From: an uncultured Collinsella sp.
GTDB lineage: Bacteria; Actinomycetota; Coriobacteriia; Coriobacteriales; Coriobacteriaceae
Assembly (NCBI GenBank): GCA_900543845.1
Contig: UQTD01000001.1
Location: 1-64,000, forward strand
DNA: 64,000 nucleotides
Direction: 5' to 3'
This document shows positions 9,527 through 18,387 of the stretch, one piece after another; the first letter of the stretch is position 1, and every line of letters starts with the position of its first letter. The notes beneath the pieces are model-generated. The model had not been told where the DNA came from and made no database searches. It was given only the letters and a program-made list of their open reading frames with translations. Position numbers and translations under genes: made by a program.

Positions 9527-10861
9527 ATGAAACCTATCGTCGCCGTCGTCGGACGCCCCAACGTGGGCAAGTCCACGCTCGTTAACCGCCTGGCCCAGAC
9601 CTCGGACGCCATCGTCCACGAGTCCCGCGGCGTTACGCGCGACCGCTCGTATCACACGGCCGACTGGAATGGCCGTGAGTTCACCATCGTCGACACGGGC
9701 GGCATCGAACCGCTCAAGAGCGATGACGTGTTTGCCACGTCCATCCGCGACCAGGCCCTCGCCGCCGCTGAGGAAGCCGCCGTCATCCTGTTTGTGGTCG
9801 ACGGACGTACCGGCGTCACCGAGGAGGATGAGTCGGTCGCCCGTATGCTCAAGCGCTGCGACAAGCCGGTCTTTCTGCTGGTGAACAAGCTCGACAACCC
9901 CGATCGCGAGAACGACAGCATCTGGGAGTTCTATTCGCTCGGCATCGGTGAGCCCACGCCGCTGTCGGCTCTGCATGGCCATGGCACGGGCGACCTGCTC
10001 GACGATATCGTTGCCCTGCTTCCGGAGGAAGAGGACGAGGTCGCCGATGAGTTCCCCGACGCGCTGAACGTCGCCATCATCGGCCGCCCCAACGCCGGTA
10101 AGTCCTCGCTGTTCAACCGCATCCTGGGTGCCGACCGCTCCATCGTGTCCAACATCGCCGGCACCACGCGCGACGCCATCGATACCGTCGTGGAGCGCAA
10201 CGGCAAGCACTACCGCATGGTCGACACCGCGGGCATTCGCAAGAAGAGTACCGTATACGAGAACATCGAGTACTACTCCATGGTCCGTGGCCTGCGCGCC
10301 ATCGACCGCGCCGACGTGGCGCTGCTCGTCGTCGATGCCTCCGTGGGTGTTACCGAGCAAGACCAGAAGGTCATGGGCCTCGCCATCGAGCGCGGCTGCG
10401 CCATCGTGGTGCTGCTCAACAAGTGGGACCTGCTCGACGACGATCGCAAGCGCGAGGCCTGCATGGAGACCATCGACCGCCGTCTGGGCGTTATGGCTCC
10501 TTGGGCCCAGTACCTGCGCATCTCGGCCCTGACCGGCCGCAGCGTCGAGAAGATCTGGGGCATGGTCGACGCCGCCGAGAAGACGCGCTCGCAAAAGATC
10601 AGCACCTCGCGCCTCAACACGTTCCTCACCGACCTGCGTGAGTTCGGCCACACCGTGGTGGACGGCAAGCGCCGCCTGCGCATGCACTACGTGACCCAGA
10701 CGGGCGTCAACCCGCCGACGTTCACGTTCTTCGTCAACCACAGTGACCTGGTCAACGACACCTACCAGCGCTACGTGGAGAACCGCATGCGCTCGACCTT
10801 CGACTTCGCCGGTACGCCCATTCGACTCTTCTTTAGGAAGAAGGAGCAAAAGGATGCTTAA
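9527..10861 (+). CDS. der: Ribosome biogenesis GTPase Der (EngA)
   Basis: 444 aa with two tandem G domains, unique to Der, which assembles the 50S subunit. The first has GRPNVGKST (9-17), DTGG and NKLD; the second has GRPNAGKSS (near 187), DTAG and NKWD. A C-terminal KH-like domain ends in RLFFRKKEQ. The ATG at 9527 follows AAAGGAGTGCAG. Its stop overlaps the plsY start region by 8 bases. Confidence 0.97.
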   Translation: MKPIVAVVGRPNVGKSTLVNRLAQTSDAIVHESRGVTRDRSYHTADWNGREFTIVDTGGIEPLKSDDVFATSIRDQALAAAEEAAVILFVVDGRTGVTEEDESVARMLKRCDKPVFLLVNKLDNPDRENDSIWEFYSLGIGEPTPLSALHGHGTGDLLDDIVALLPEEEDEVADEFPDALNVAIIGRPNAGKSSLFNRILGADRSIVSNIAGTTRDAIDTVVERNGKHYRMVDTAGIRKKSTVYENIEYYSMVRGLRAIDRADVALLVVDASVGVTEQDQKVMGLAIERGCAIVVLLNKWDLLDDDRKREACMETIDRRLGVMAPWAQYLRISALTGRSVEKIWGMVDAAEKTRSQKISTSRLNTFLTDLREFGHTVVDGKRRLRMHYVTQTGVNPPTFTFFVNHSDLVNDTYQRYVENRMRSTFDFAGTPIRLFFRKKEQKDA

Positions 10862-11537
10862 TCCGATCCTGCTGACCGCCATCTGCGCCGTGGTCTCGTT
10901 CTTTATCGGGGCGATTCCGTTTGGCCTGATCCTGGGCCGCGTGTTCAACCACACCGACATTCGCAAGGCGGGCTCCGGCAACATCGGCACCACCAACGCC
11001 CTGCGCGTAGCCGGCCCCAAGGTGGCCGCGCTCACGCTGCTGTTCGACTGCCTTAAGGGCGCCATCTGCGTCCTTATCGCGCGTCCGCTCATCGCGAGCG
11101 TGGGCTATGGCTTCCCTGTGAGCATCATGGCTCCCGGTGCCGCCGGCGACTGGATGCTCGGCGTCATTTGCCTGGCTGCTGTGTGGGGACACATCTTCTC
11201 GCCGTACCTCAACTTCCACGGCGGTAAGGGTATCGCCGTGGGCCTGGGCGTGATTCTTGCCTGGTACTGGCCCATTGGCCTGTCGCTGTTGGGCATGTTT
11301 ATCGTGGCCGTCGCCATCACCAAGTACGTGTCGGTGGGCTCGCTTGCGGCCGCCATCGGTCTTCCCATCGCTGCCTGCGCGGTCTTTCCGTACAGCAGCC
11401 TGGGCCTCAAGTTTTGCATGGCGATGATCGGCATCACCGTAGTGTGGGCCCATCGCGCGAACATCAAAAAGCTCATGACCGGTAAGGAGTCCAAGCTCTC
11501 GTTTACCAAGCGCGTCACCGAGCCCGACGATAAGTAG
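10854..11537 (+). CDS. plsY: Glycerol-3-phosphate acyltransferase PlsY
   Basis: 227 aa multi-pass membrane enzyme that transfers acyl groups from acyl-phosphate to glycerol-3-phosphate. Family motifs are SGNIGTTNALR (near 42-52) and FHGGKGIAVGLG (near 121-132). It starts inside the der 3' end, with GGAG 7-8 bases upstream, so the two are coupled. The following gene makes its substrate. Confidence 0.96.
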   Translation: MLNPILLTAICAVVSFFIGAIPFGLILGRVFNHTDIRKAGSGNIGTTNALRVAGPKVAALTLLFDCLKGAICVLIARPLIASVGYGFPVSIMAPGAAGDWMLGVICLAAVWGHIFSPYLNFHGGKGIAVGLGVILAWYWPIGLSLLGMFIVAVAITKYVSVGSLAAAIGLPIAACAVFPYSSLGLKFCMAMIGITVVWAHRANIKKLMTGKESKLSFTKRVTEPDDK

Positions 11538-11546
11538 GAGAGAGTC

Positions 11547-12554
11547 ATGAATGTTGCGCTGATTGGCTCCGGCTCCTGGGGAACCGCCGTCGCCGGCCTT
11601 GCCGCCGCGCGAGCCGAGCGCGTGACCATGTGGGCCCATAGTGAGCAGACGGCCGCCGGCATTAACGGCGAGCACCGTAATCCCCGCTATCTGGTGGACT
11701 ATGTGCTTCCCGGCAACGTCGTCGCCACGACGGACCTGGCGCAGGCGCTCGACGGCGCCGACGCCATTATCTTTGCCGTGCCTTCGACGCACCTGCGCGA
11801 CGTCTGCCACCAGGCGGCGCCATTCATCGCGGACGAGACGCCGGTTCTGTGCCTCACCAAGGGCATCGAGCCTGAGTCCGGCCTGCTCATGAGCGAGGTC
11901 ATCGCCAGCGAGATCGGCAACGAGTCGCGCGTGGCGGCGCTCTCGGGCCCCAACCATGCCGAGGAGATTTGCTGTGGCGGGCTCTCTGCCGCCGTCATCG
12001 CCAGCGAGGATCCGCAGGTAGGGGAGACCTTTAAGGAGCTGCTGCTGTCCACGGCCTTCCGCATCTACCTGTCGCAGGATATGACCGGCGTCGAGGTATG
12101 TGGCGCCATGAAAAACGTTATCGCCATCGTGTGCGGCATTTCCGCTGGCTCGGGCGCGGGCGACAACACGCTCGCCCTCATCATGACGCGCGGCCTTGCC
12201 GAGATCAGCCGCCTGGTGCACGCCCGCGGCGGCCAGGCCATGACCTGCATGGGGCTTGCCGGCATGGGCGACCTCATCGCCACCTGCACCTCGGAGCATT
12301 CGCGCAACCGCACCTTTGGCTACGAGTTCGCTCATGGCGTGTCGCTCGACGAGTACCAGGCACGCACGCATATGGTTGTCGAGGGTGCCGTCGCGGCCCG
12401 CAGCGTCAGCGAGCTCGCCCGTTCACTGGGCGTAGACATTCCGCTCACCTTTGCCGTGGAGCAAACGCTCTACAACGGTGTTACTTTGGATAGGGCGCTC
12501 GAGATTCTTACCGACCGTGTCCCTTCTCAAGAGTTCTACGGACTCGCCGACTAG
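11547..12554 (+). CDS. gpsA: NAD(P)-dependent glycerol-3-phosphate dehydrogenase
   Basis: 335 aa. It reduces dihydroxyacetone phosphate to sn-glycerol-3-phosphate for phospholipid synthesis. The Rossmann motif is GSGSWGTAVAG (7-17). LSGPNHAEE and the catalytic lysine region GAMKNVIAI follow, then GMGDLIATC and SRNRTFG in the C-terminal helical domain. It directly follows plsY, which uses its product. Confidence 0.97.
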   Translation: MNVALIGSGSWGTAVAGLAAARAERVTMWAHSEQTAAGINGEHRNPRYLVDYVLPGNVVATTDLAQALDGADAIIFAVPSTHLRDVCHQAAPFIADETPVLCLTKGIEPESGLLMSEVIASEIGNESRVAALSGPNHAEEICCGGLSAAVIASEDPQVGETFKELLLSTAFRIYLSQDMTGVEVCGAMKNVIAIVCGISAGSGAGDNTLALIMTRGLAEISRLVHARGGQAMTCMGLAGMGDLIATCTSEHSRNRTFGYEFAHGVSLDEYQARTHMVVEGAVAARSVSELARSLGVDIPLTFAVEQTLYNGVTLDRALEILTDRVPSQEFYGLAD

Positions 12555-12572
12555 CGCAGAAAGGCTACTACC

Positions 12573-13244
12573 ATGGGTTCCATCAAAATCGCTCCGTCCA
12601 TCCTTTCGGCCGATATGGCCAACCTCAAGGGCGAGCTCGACAAAATCGCCGGTGCCGACTACGTGCACTTCGACGTCATGGACGGTCACTTTACCGGCAA
12701 CCTGACCTTTGGCGTTGACATCCTTAAGGCCGTCAAGCGCTCCACAAACGTACCGGTCGACGCGCACCTGATGGTGTCGAACCCCGACGAGACGGTCGAT
12801 TGGTACGCCGACGCCGGTGCCGACATGATCACCGTTCACTATGAGGCTTCCACGCACCTGCACCGCACGCTAACGCATCTGCAGCAGCGCGGCGTCAAGG
12901 CCGGCGTGGTGCTCAACCCCGCCACGCCCGTCTGCGTGCTCGAGAGCATCATCGACGTTGTCGACATGGTGCTGCTCATGAGCGTGAACCCCGGCTTTGG
13001 CGGCCAGAGCTTTATCCCCGGCACCATCGCCAAACTGCACGAGCTTACGGCCATGCGCGAGCGCCACGGCGTGTCGCCTCTGATCGAGGTCGATGGCGGT
13101 ATCTCTTCCAAGAACATCGCCGAGGTCGTCAAGGCTGGCGCTAACGTGCTCGTGGCCGGCTCCGCCGTATTTAAGTCCGAAGATCCCGCTGCCGAGGTTG
13201 CGCTGTTGCAGAAGCTGGGCAACGAGGCCGCACAGGAGGCATAA
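12573..13244 (+). CDS. rpe: Ribulose-phosphate 3-epimerase
   Basis: 223 aa TIM-barrel enzyme that interconverts ribulose-5-phosphate and xylulose-5-phosphate. The metal and catalytic motifs are visible: SILSADMANL, HFDVMDGHF, MSVNPGFGGQSF and EVDGGIS. An AGAAAGG ribosome site precedes the ATG. The cysteine desulfurase gene begins 6 bases after the stop. Confidence 0.97.
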   Translation: MGSIKIAPSILSADMANLKGELDKIAGADYVHFDVMDGHFTGNLTFGVDILKAVKRSTNVPVDAHLMVSNPDETVDWYADAGADMITVHYEASTHLHRTLTHLQQRGVKAGVVLNPATPVCVLESIIDVVDMVLLMSVNPGFGGQSFIPGTIAKLHELTAMRERHGVSPLIEVDGGISSKNIAEVVKAGANVLVAGSAVFKSEDPAAEVALLQKLGNEAAQEA

Positions 13245-13250
13245 ACCCTT

Positions 13251-14429
13251 ATGACCGCAGGTCAAAACCGCATACCCGTGAATCTTGACTATGCCGCCTC
13301 GACGCCCATGCGCGCCGAGGCACTCCTTGCGCAGCGCGAGTACGACGACAGCGAGCTTGCCGGCGTCAACCCCAACTCGCTGCACTCGCTTGGCCGCAAG
13401 GCCGCCGCACGCCTGGAGGTGGCGCGTCGCGAGATCGCCCGTAGCTTTGGCGCGCGCGTTCGCCCGTCAGAGATCATCCTTACCAACGGCGGCACCGAGG
13501 CCAACCAGCTGGCGCTGCTCGGTCTTGCCGAGGGCGCCCGTCAGCGCGATCGCAAGCGCGATCGTGTAATCGTTTCGGCCATCGAGCACGATTCAATTCT
13601 GGACAACCTACCGCTGCTGCGCGCCGCCGGCTTTACCGTCGACCTGGTGCAACCCTGCCGTGCGGGCTACATTGAGCCTGCCACGCTCACGGAGCTGCTC
13701 GGCGACGACGTGGCGCTCGTGAGCATTATGGTCGCCAACAACGAAACCGGCGTGGTACAGCCCATCCGCGAGCTGGCCGCCGCCGCACATGCTGCCGGCG
13801 CCTTGTTTCACACCGATGCCATCCAGGGCTATTTGCACATTCCGCTCGATGTCACCGAACTGGGTGTCGATGCCATGACCGTTGCCGCGCACAAGATCGG
13901 TGGCCCCGTGGCATCCGGCGCGCTCTACCTTAAGAACCGCACGCCGCTGCGTCCGCGCATCTTTGGCGGTGGACAGGAAGCCGGCCGTCGCGCCGGTACA
14001 CAGGACCTGCGCACGCAGCTCGCCTTTGCCGCTGCCGCTTCCGTGTTGCTGCCGAATGTGGGCCGGGAACGCGCTACACTGCAGGCCCTGTCCGATAAGC
14101 TCTACGCCACGCTTACAGCCCATCCGCGCATTCACGCTACGATGGGCGACTACGCGCAGGCAGACCGTCTGCCGGGTATGGTTTCAATCTACGTCGACGG
14201 CATGGACTCCGAAGAGCTCATCATCAAGCTCGATGCTGCCGGTTTTGAGGTTTCGGCTGGATCGGCTTGCTCGAGCGGCAGCATGGACCCGAGTCACGTG
14301 CTCAGCGCCATGGGCATTGGTCGCGAGCAGGCATTGGGGTCGCTGCGCATCTCGTTTGATGACCGCGTGAATCCGAGCGATCTGGACGACTTTGCCCAGA
14401 CGCTGCTCTCGATCGTAGGCGCCGCATGA
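13251..14429 (+). CDS. Cysteine desulfurase, NifS/IscS type
   Basis: 392 aa PLP enzyme that takes sulfur from cysteine for Fe-S clusters or thio-modified tRNA. It begins with NLDYAASTPM. TNGGTEANQLA and HTDAIQG follow, then the PLP lysine in AAHKIGGP (near Lys215) and the mobile active-site loop with SACSSGS (Cys near 340). No scaffold gene is adjacent, so the recipient is unclear. The window encodes several Fe-S radical SAM enzymes that would need such a supply. It ends in a 4-base ATGA overlap with the next gene. Confidence 0.93.
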   Translation: MTAGQNRIPVNLDYAASTPMRAEALLAQREYDDSELAGVNPNSLHSLGRKAAARLEVARREIARSFGARVRPSEIILTNGGTEANQLALLGLAEGARQRDRKRDRVIVSAIEHDSILDNLPLLRAAGFTVDLVQPCRAGYIEPATLTELLGDDVALVSIMVANNETGVVQPIRELAAAAHAAGALFHTDAIQGYLHIPLDVTELGVDAMTVAAHKIGGPVASGALYLKNRTPLRPRIFGGGQEAGRRAGTQDLRTQLAFAAAASVLLPNVGRERATLQALSDKLYATLTAHPRIHATMGDYAQADRLPGMVSIYVDGMDSEELIIKLDAAGFEVSAGSACSSGSMDPSHVLSAMGIGREQALGSLRISFDDRVNPSDLDDFAQTLLSIVGAA

Positions 14430-15235
14430 TCGTCTCCGAGCTTGAACGTGCGCTGCTGGCGCGTTATCCCAAGGCGGACGCCGAGGGCTGGGATCATGTA
14501 GGGCTATCTGTGGGTGATCCCAATGCTGAGATCACCGGTGTAGCCTGCGCACTCGACGCGACCGTAGCCAACGTGCACCGCGCTCTCGAGGCCGGCGCCA
14601 ACGTGCTGCTGACGCATCATCCCATCTATATCAAGGCGCCCGAGGCGTTTTGTCCGGCGGATTCCGCGCGTCCCCAGTGCAGCGCTGCGCTGTACGAGGC
14701 AGCTCGTTGCGGCGTGAGCATTATCTCGCTTCACACCAACCTGGACCGCTCGCACGAAGCGCGTACTCGCCTGAGTGAATTGCTGGGCGCTGAGCCCATG
14801 AGTTCGCTGGAGCATGTGGACGAGCCTGAGCTCACCGGTCTGGGCGCACTCGCGACCCTCCACGACGCCTGCAATCTGCGCGATCTCGCCAACCGTGCCG
14901 CAGCGGTGTTTAGCAGCGATCCGCGCGTGTGGGGCGAGGCCGATCACCCGTGCCGCACCATCGCCATTTTGGGCGGCTCCTTGGGCGACTTTGGTGAGCT
15001 CGCCATCGCTGCGGGAGCCGACGTTGTCGTGACGGGCGAAGCGGGCTACCACGTGGCACAGGACCTTGCCTTGCGTGGGCTGGGCGTGATTCTGCTCGGC
15101 CACGACCGCTCCGAAGAGCCGTTCGTTGATATATTGATGAACTCTGCAGTTGACGCCGGGGTCGACCCCCGTCATACGATTAAAATACTGAACCCTTGCC
15201 AATGGTGGACTGTGACAAAAGGAGAGAACTTATGA
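14426..15235 (+). CDS. Nif3-like dinuclear metal centre hexameric protein (DUF34)
   Basis: 269 aa. It shows the DUF34/NIF3 signature: WDHVGLSVGDPNAEITGV, then THHPIYIKAPEAF (metal-binding His pair) and TNLDRSHEA. Near the C-terminus are VVTGEAGYHVAQDLA and GHDRSEEPF. The family binds two metal ions and forms hexamers; its physiological role is not settled. It is coupled both upstream (ATGA) and downstream (ATGA) and is followed by its usual neighbour, a zinc-ribbon coiled-coil protein. Confidence 0.92.
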   Translation: MIVSELERALLARYPKADAEGWDHVGLSVGDPNAEITGVACALDATVANVHRALEAGANVLLTHHPIYIKAPEAFCPADSARPQCSAALYEAARCGVSIISLHTNLDRSHEARTRLSELLGAEPMSSLEHVDEPELTGLGALATLHDACNLRDLANRAAAVFSSDPRVWGEADHPCRTIAILGGSLGDFGELAIAAGADVVVTGEAGYHVAQDLALRGLGVILLGHDRSEEPFVDILMNSAVDAGVDPRHTIKILNPCQWWTVTKGENL

Positions 15236-15951
15236 GCGCCGGCGCTACGCTACTCAAGCTGCAACAGATCGATTTGGAGCTCGCCCGCAACAAGAGCGAA
15301 CTTGCCAATATGCCGGAGCTTAAGGAGCTCGCTTCCAAGCGCAAGACCTATGTGAAACTCAAGTCCGAGATGACCAAGCTCTACGCCCAGCGCAAGGACC
15401 TGGACATTGAGCTCGACGACCTCAACACCACCGAGATCCAGACCAACAATGCCATCGAGGCCGCCAAGAAGCGCCACGTCGATGGTTCTGACTACCGCGA
15501 GGTTCAGGACCTGGAGAACGAGCTCGCCACCCTGGCCAAGCGCCTGGACAAGATCGAGCACACCCGCAAGGACGTCGTCATCGCCCATAAGGAGGCGCTC
15601 GACCGCGAGGCTCGCGCGCAGGCCATCATCGCCAAATTCGAGGAGGGCGTGAAGGCCGATACCAAGGCCGCCCGCGCCAAGGCCGCCGACCTGCAGGCCC
15701 AGATTGACGCCGCCACCAAGGAGCGCACCGCCCTTGCCGCCACGCTGCCGACTGACGTGCTCACCGATTACGAGCGCCTGCTTAAGCAGTTCCGTGGCCT
15801 GGCCGTCGAGACCATCCAGGGCAACATTCCCACCATCTGCCACACCGCGCTGCAGGCATCGTCCATGAGCGACCTCAACCACGACGGTAGCGAGATCGCG
15901 CACTGCCCGTATTGCCACCGCCTGCTGGTGCTCCCGAGCAAGGAAGCCTAA
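15232..15951 (+). CDS. Coiled-coil protein with C-terminal zinc ribbon (zf-RING_7)
   Basis: 239 aa. A long Lys/Glu/Ala-rich coiled coil spans about residues 10-170, followed by a small C-terminal zinc-ribbon-like region with IPTICHTAL and HCPYCHRLL. Family members normally have two CxxC pairs; here the first pair keeps one cysteine and may use a nearby His instead. The ATG at 15232 follows AAAGGAGAG and overlaps the Nif3-like stop. The pairing with Nif3-like genes is widespread, but the function is not known. Confidence 0.85.
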   Translation: MSAGATLLKLQQIDLELARNKSELANMPELKELASKRKTYVKLKSEMTKLYAQRKDLDIELDDLNTTEIQTNNAIEAAKKRHVDGSDYREVQDLENELATLAKRLDKIEHTRKDVVIAHKEALDREARAQAIIAKFEEGVKADTKAARAKAADLQAQIDAATKERTALAATLPTDVLTDYERLLKQFRGLAVETIQGNIPTICHTALQASSMSDLNHDGSEIAHCPYCHRLLVLPSKEA

Positions 15952-15954
15952 ACG

Positions 15955-17166
15955 ATGGCGGCGCCCAATAATTCAATGCAACTTGAGGGAAAAACGATCC
16001 TGCTGGGTATTACCGGTGGGATCGCCGCCTATAAGTCGTGCAATATCGTGCGCCTGCTGCAAAAGCGCGGCGCGCGCGTCAAGGTCGTTATGAGCGAGCA
16101 TGCCACCGAGTTTGTGGGCCCGCTCACCTTCCGCGCGCTCACCAACGAGCCCGTCGCCGTAGGTCTGTTCGACGATCCCTCCGACCCCATCCACCACATT
16201 TCGCTCGCGCAGGAGCCCGACCTGGTTGTCGTGGCGCCCGCGACGGCCAATATCATCGCCAAGATGGCCAACGGCATCGCCGATGACCTCATCTCCACCA
16301 CGCTGCTTGCCACGCCGCGACCCATCGTGATTGCACCCGCTATGAACAACGGCATGTGGAAGGCACCGGCGACGCAGGCCAACATGGCCACGTTGCGCGA
16401 CCGCGGCGTCCATGTGGTGGGACCCGGCAGAGGCTACCTTGCCTGCGGCGACGTTGACACGGGACGCATGAGCGAGCCCGAGGACATCGTCGAAGCCATC
16501 TGCGAGGTGCTCAGTCCCGTGCCGCAAGACCTGGCGGGCAAGCGCATCGTCATCACTGCCGGCCCTACGCACGAGCCAATCGATCCGGTGCGCTTTATTG
16601 GCAACCGGTCGTCGGGCAAGATGGGCATCGCCCTGGCGGGGGAGGCTGCTCGTCGCGGCGCTGCGGTCACGCTCGTGCTGGGGCCGACATCTCTCGATGT
16701 TCCCCGCGGCGTAGAGTGCGTGCGCGTGCAGACCGCCGCAGAGATGCTGCAGGCGGCGTTAAACGCCTTTCAGACGGCCGATGCGGCCATTTGTGCGGCG
16801 GCTGTCGCCGACTACACCCCCGTATCCCCTGCGGACCACAAGCTCAAAAAGGCCAACGAACGCTTGGATCGCATCGAACTGGTCGAGACCGTTGATATTT
16901 TGGCTGAGCTCTCACGCCAGAAGGGCGAGCGCCGTGTGATCGGATTTGCAGCTGAGACCGATAACGTCGTAGAGTACGCTGAGCGTAAATTGGCCCGCAA
17001 GGGCTGCGATGCGATCATCGCCAACGATGTCTCGCGCGCCGATTCTGGCTTTGGAACCGACACCAACAAGGCCTGGATTGTGAGCACAGCGGGTACGCAG
17101 GAACTTCCCGTGCTAACAAAACCCCAGCTCGCAGATACAATTTTGGACTTGCTCAAAAATAATTAA
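15955..17166 (+). CDS. coaBC: Phosphopantothenoylcysteine decarboxylase / phosphopantothenate-cysteine ligase
   Basis: 403 aa bifunctional coenzyme A biosynthesis enzyme. The FMN-dependent CoaC half (about 1-185) has GITGGIAAYK, the HIS motif, PAMNNGMW and the active-site cysteine in GYLACGDVDTGRM. The CoaB half (about 190-403) has TAGPTHEPIDPVRFIGNRSSGKMG and KLKKANERLD. An in-frame ATG lies 21 bases downstream (Met-Gln-Leu-Glu), but AAGGAAG favours 15955. Confidence 0.96.
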   Translation: MAAPNNSMQLEGKTILLGITGGIAAYKSCNIVRLLQKRGARVKVVMSEHATEFVGPLTFRALTNEPVAVGLFDDPSDPIHHISLAQEPDLVVVAPATANIIAKMANGIADDLISTTLLATPRPIVIAPAMNNGMWKAPATQANMATLRDRGVHVVGPGRGYLACGDVDTGRMSEPEDIVEAICEVLSPVPQDLAGKRIVITAGPTHEPIDPVRFIGNRSSGKMGIALAGEAARRGAAVTLVLGPTSLDVPRGVECVRVQTAAEMLQAALNAFQTADAAICAAAVADYTPVSPADHKLKKANERLDRIELVETVDILAELSRQKGERRVIGFAAETDNVVEYAERKLARKGCDAIIANDVSRADSGFGTDTNKAWIVSTAGTQELPVLTKPQLADTILDLLKNN

Positions 17167-17174
17167 AAAAGTTC

Positions 17175-17204
17175 TTGCGCAAGGCCAAAGTTTCGGGTTA
17201 ATAT
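17175..17204 (+). promoter_or_regulatory. Promoter of tRNA-Pro
   Basis: TTGCGC (17175-17180), an 18-base spacer and TAATAT (17199-17204) lie about 43 bases upstream of the tRNA. An overlapping TATACT at 17202 is an alternative -10. Confidence 0.6.
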
Positions 17205-17246
17205 ACTCCCTGTTGCGAGCGAGAGCAGAGCAACAAACAAAAGCTT

Positions 17247-17323
<77 letters not shown>

Positions 17324-17332
17324 GAAGTTTGC

Positions 17333-17362
17333 AGGTCAGGCACCTAGTGCCTGACCTTTTTT
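17333..17362 (+). terminator. Rho-independent terminator of tRNA-Pro
   Basis: A perfect 11-bp stem, AGGTCAGGCAC/GTGCCTGACCT, with a 3-base loop is followed by a run of T, 10 bases after the tRNA CCA. Confidence 0.9.
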
Positions 17363-17434
17363 GTTAAGAATCAACAAAGTAAGCAACAAAGAATCAACGG
17401 CTTTCTTGATCGATACTTTCGCTCAACAAAAACT

Positions 17435-17489
17435 TGTACGTCACCCTCCAAAAACGACAATTTATGAAATGTTTGGAGGCTGACGTACA
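17435..17489. repeat. 18-bp inverted repeat with 19-base loop
   Basis: TGTACGTCACCCTCCAAA at 17435-17452 is complementary to 17472-17489 at 17 of 18 positions. No T run follows, so it is not an ordinary terminator. It lies in the 255-base gap between the tRNA terminator and the pgsA-like gene, which otherwise shows only the promoter below. It could be an operator or a structured element. Confidence 0.75.
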
Positions 17490-17552
17490 CAAATACGGTA
17501 CATTCACGTTGCGACAGCGTCCTCCACATGTCTGGACTCTCTATGCTTACGC

Positions 17553-17581
17553 TGGATAGACATCGCTAGAACGGGTATAGT
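17553..17581 (+). promoter_or_regulatory. Candidate promoter of the pgsA-like/FHA/MerR cluster
   Basis: TGGATA (17553-17558), a 17-base spacer and TATAGT (17576-17581) lie 37 bases before the GTG start at 17618. Confidence 0.55.
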
Positions 17582-17617
17582 ATCGAAAGTTTTGTCGTTT
17601 ACCAGCGGGGGAGTCCT

Positions 17618-18322
17618 GTGGGCATCAAAAAGAAGATCAAAAAGGAGCTTATCGGCACCTCCGATTACCCGTCGAATAAGATCTTTACGATCTCCAATTT
17701 CATCACCTTTACGCGCCTGATCCTCACGCTCGTCTTCCTGTACCTGTTTGTGACGGACAACAACCGTGTCGTTGCCATTGTCATCTACGCTATCGCGGCC
17801 TCCACCGACTGGATGGACGGCCAGATTGCCCGCATGACCAAAACCGTCTCGTGGCTCGGCAAGGTTATGGATCCCATCTGCGACCGTGCGCTGCTGTTTA
17901 CCGGCGTGCTGGGCCTGGTGGTACGCGGCGAGTTGCCCATCTGGGTCTGCATACTCATCATCGGTCGCGATGTTTACTTAGGGATCGGATCGCTCATCGT
18001 GCGCCATTATCACCGTCGTCCCATCGATGTCGTCTTTCCCGGCAAGATTGCCACGGCGCTGCTCATGACCGGCTTCTCACTCATGCTGCTTGGGTTCCCC
18101 ATCATAGACGGCTGGCATCTGCTGCCCGCCACGTTCACGGCATTCCCGGGTCTCAATGGCAGCTCGGTGCCCCTCGGCATCTTCTTTGTGTACGGCGGCG
18201 TCATCTTCTCCATGCTCACCGCTGTCATCTATTCCATTAAGGGAGGGGTGGCCATTAAACAGGCCATCGCGCATCCCGAGGACGAGGACACCGACTTTCT
18301 CAACCCCGAAATCGAAGACTGA
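17618..18322 (+). CDS. CDP-alcohol phosphatidyltransferase family protein
   Basis: 234 aa multi-pass membrane enzyme. The complete catalytic motif D-x2-DG-x2-AR-x8-G-x3-D-x3-D is present (DWMDGQIAR ... GKVMDPICD, about residues 66-92). Such enzymes join CDP-diacylglycerol to an alcohol, often glycerol-3-phosphate. A second, more canonical pgsA lies at 38629-39267, so this copy may make a different lipid, such as cardiolipin or another phosphatidyl product. It starts with GTG after a GGGGGAG ribosome site. It resembles the mycobacterial pgsA2 position upstream of garA and the MerR gene. Confidence 0.9.
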   Translation: MGIKKKIKKELIGTSDYPSNKIFTISNFITFTRLILTLVFLYLFVTDNNRVVAIVIYAIAASTDWMDGQIARMTKTVSWLGKVMDPICDRALLFTGVLGLVVRGELPIWVCILIIGRDVYLGIGSLIVRHYHRRPIDVVFPGKIATALLMTGFSLMLLGFPIIDGWHLLPATFTAFPGLNGSSVPLGIFFVYGGVIFSMLTAVIYSIKGGVAIKQAIAHPEDEDTDFLNPEIED

Positions 18323-18387
18323 TTCATTGGGGTATGATTACGTACGGTTCATTCTTTGCGGCGTCGCCGCGTTAGATAGGGGTTGTC

